From contig CADEDO010000013.1 of the NCBI GenBank assembly GCA_902826115.1, positions 1 through 50,973 on the forward strand: a stretch of DNA of 50,973 nt, in the 5' to 3' direction. Of this stretch, positions 50,914-50,973 are shown one piece after another (the stretch's first letter is position 1; the number at the start of each line of letters is the position of its first letter). Source of the DNA: an uncultured Nitrosomonas sp. (GTDB lineage: Bacteria; Pseudomonadota; Gammaproteobacteria; Burkholderiales; Nitrosomonadaceae). A program made the translations under genes and the position numbers. The notes under the pieces were generated by a model. That model ran no database searches. It worked only from the letters and a program-made list of their open reading frames with translations, and was not told the origin of the DNA.

Positions 50914-50973
50914 AATGACGGTACACATAAAAACAGCGCAGGAAATTGAAAAAATGCGTATTGCTGGTCGATT
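50914..50973 (+). CDS. map: Methionine aminopeptidase, type I (5' fragment)
   Basis: Only the first 20 codons are in the window (the last one incomplete). The encoded MTVHIKTAQEIEKMRIAGR is the classic start of type I Map, which removes the initiator methionine from new proteins. The reading frame is open to the window edge; the catalytic part lies beyond. In many betaproteobacteria map precedes glnD or follows rpsB on the other strand; what follows here cannot be seen. Confidence 0.8.

Overview
The window looks like chromosomal core sequence from a betaproteobacterium close to Nitrosomonas. Supporting signs are an exosortase-associated TIGR04073 protein, a dihaem cytochrome c4, the chorismate lyase-ubiA-ubiD cluster, and the betaproteobacterial orders rimP-nusA-infB-rbfA-truB, rpe-gph-trpE beside apaG, and rubredoxin/thiD-thiE-hemL. 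The placement comes from protein resemblance and gene order, not from a marker gene. I see no rRNA or tRNA gene, insertion sequence, prophage, CRISPR array or clear pseudogene. Almost every long reading frame is a housekeeping gene.

Layout. 0-8.6 kb: a TIGR04073 protein, htpX behind a good heat-shock (sigma32) promoter candidate, then a minus-strand series argH, fructosamine kinase-like, pyrG, eno, ftsB, and a plus-strand membrane-anchored protein of unknown function. 8.6-17 kb: murA (minus), then ridA, recG, a bestrophin-like channel, ubiC-ubiA-ubiD (start of ubiquinone synthesis) and a DUF486 membrane protein. 17-23 kb: the translation/transcription operon rimP-nusA-infB-rbfA-truB on the minus strand, with a terminator-like hairpin in its short leader. 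23-30.6 kb: acs, a metallo-beta-lactamase-fold hydrolase, a 70-residue membrane protein, dinB, an Old Yellow Enzyme coupled to a lipocalin lipoprotein, and a secreted protein with an aspartate-rich tail. 30.7-36.7 kb: a MacB-like efflux operon (fusion protein, ATPase, two tandem permeases) divergent from a MutS-family ATPase with two predicted membrane helices. 36.8-41.5 kb: sucC-sucD, a small lipoprotein, dacB and a CBS-domain protein. 41.5-46.4 kb: rpe-gph-trpE, apaG with an RsmI-like methyltransferase, gloA and rubredoxin. 46.5-51 kb: thiD-thiE-hemL, cytochrome c4, a SPOR-like protein and the first 20 codons of map.

I did not find a convincing new multi-gene system. The least explained signals are regulatory. 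The 268-base gap before dinB holds four exact 11-bp-phased TTCACA-type repeats (the pattern of PhoB/OmpR-family sites) plus two Fur-box-like sites. A perfect 13-bp inverted repeat with TGTGA/TCACA cores lies upstream of acs, and a nested palindrome lies upstream of the Old Yellow Enzyme gene. The most unusual protein is the membrane-embedded MutS-like ATPase.
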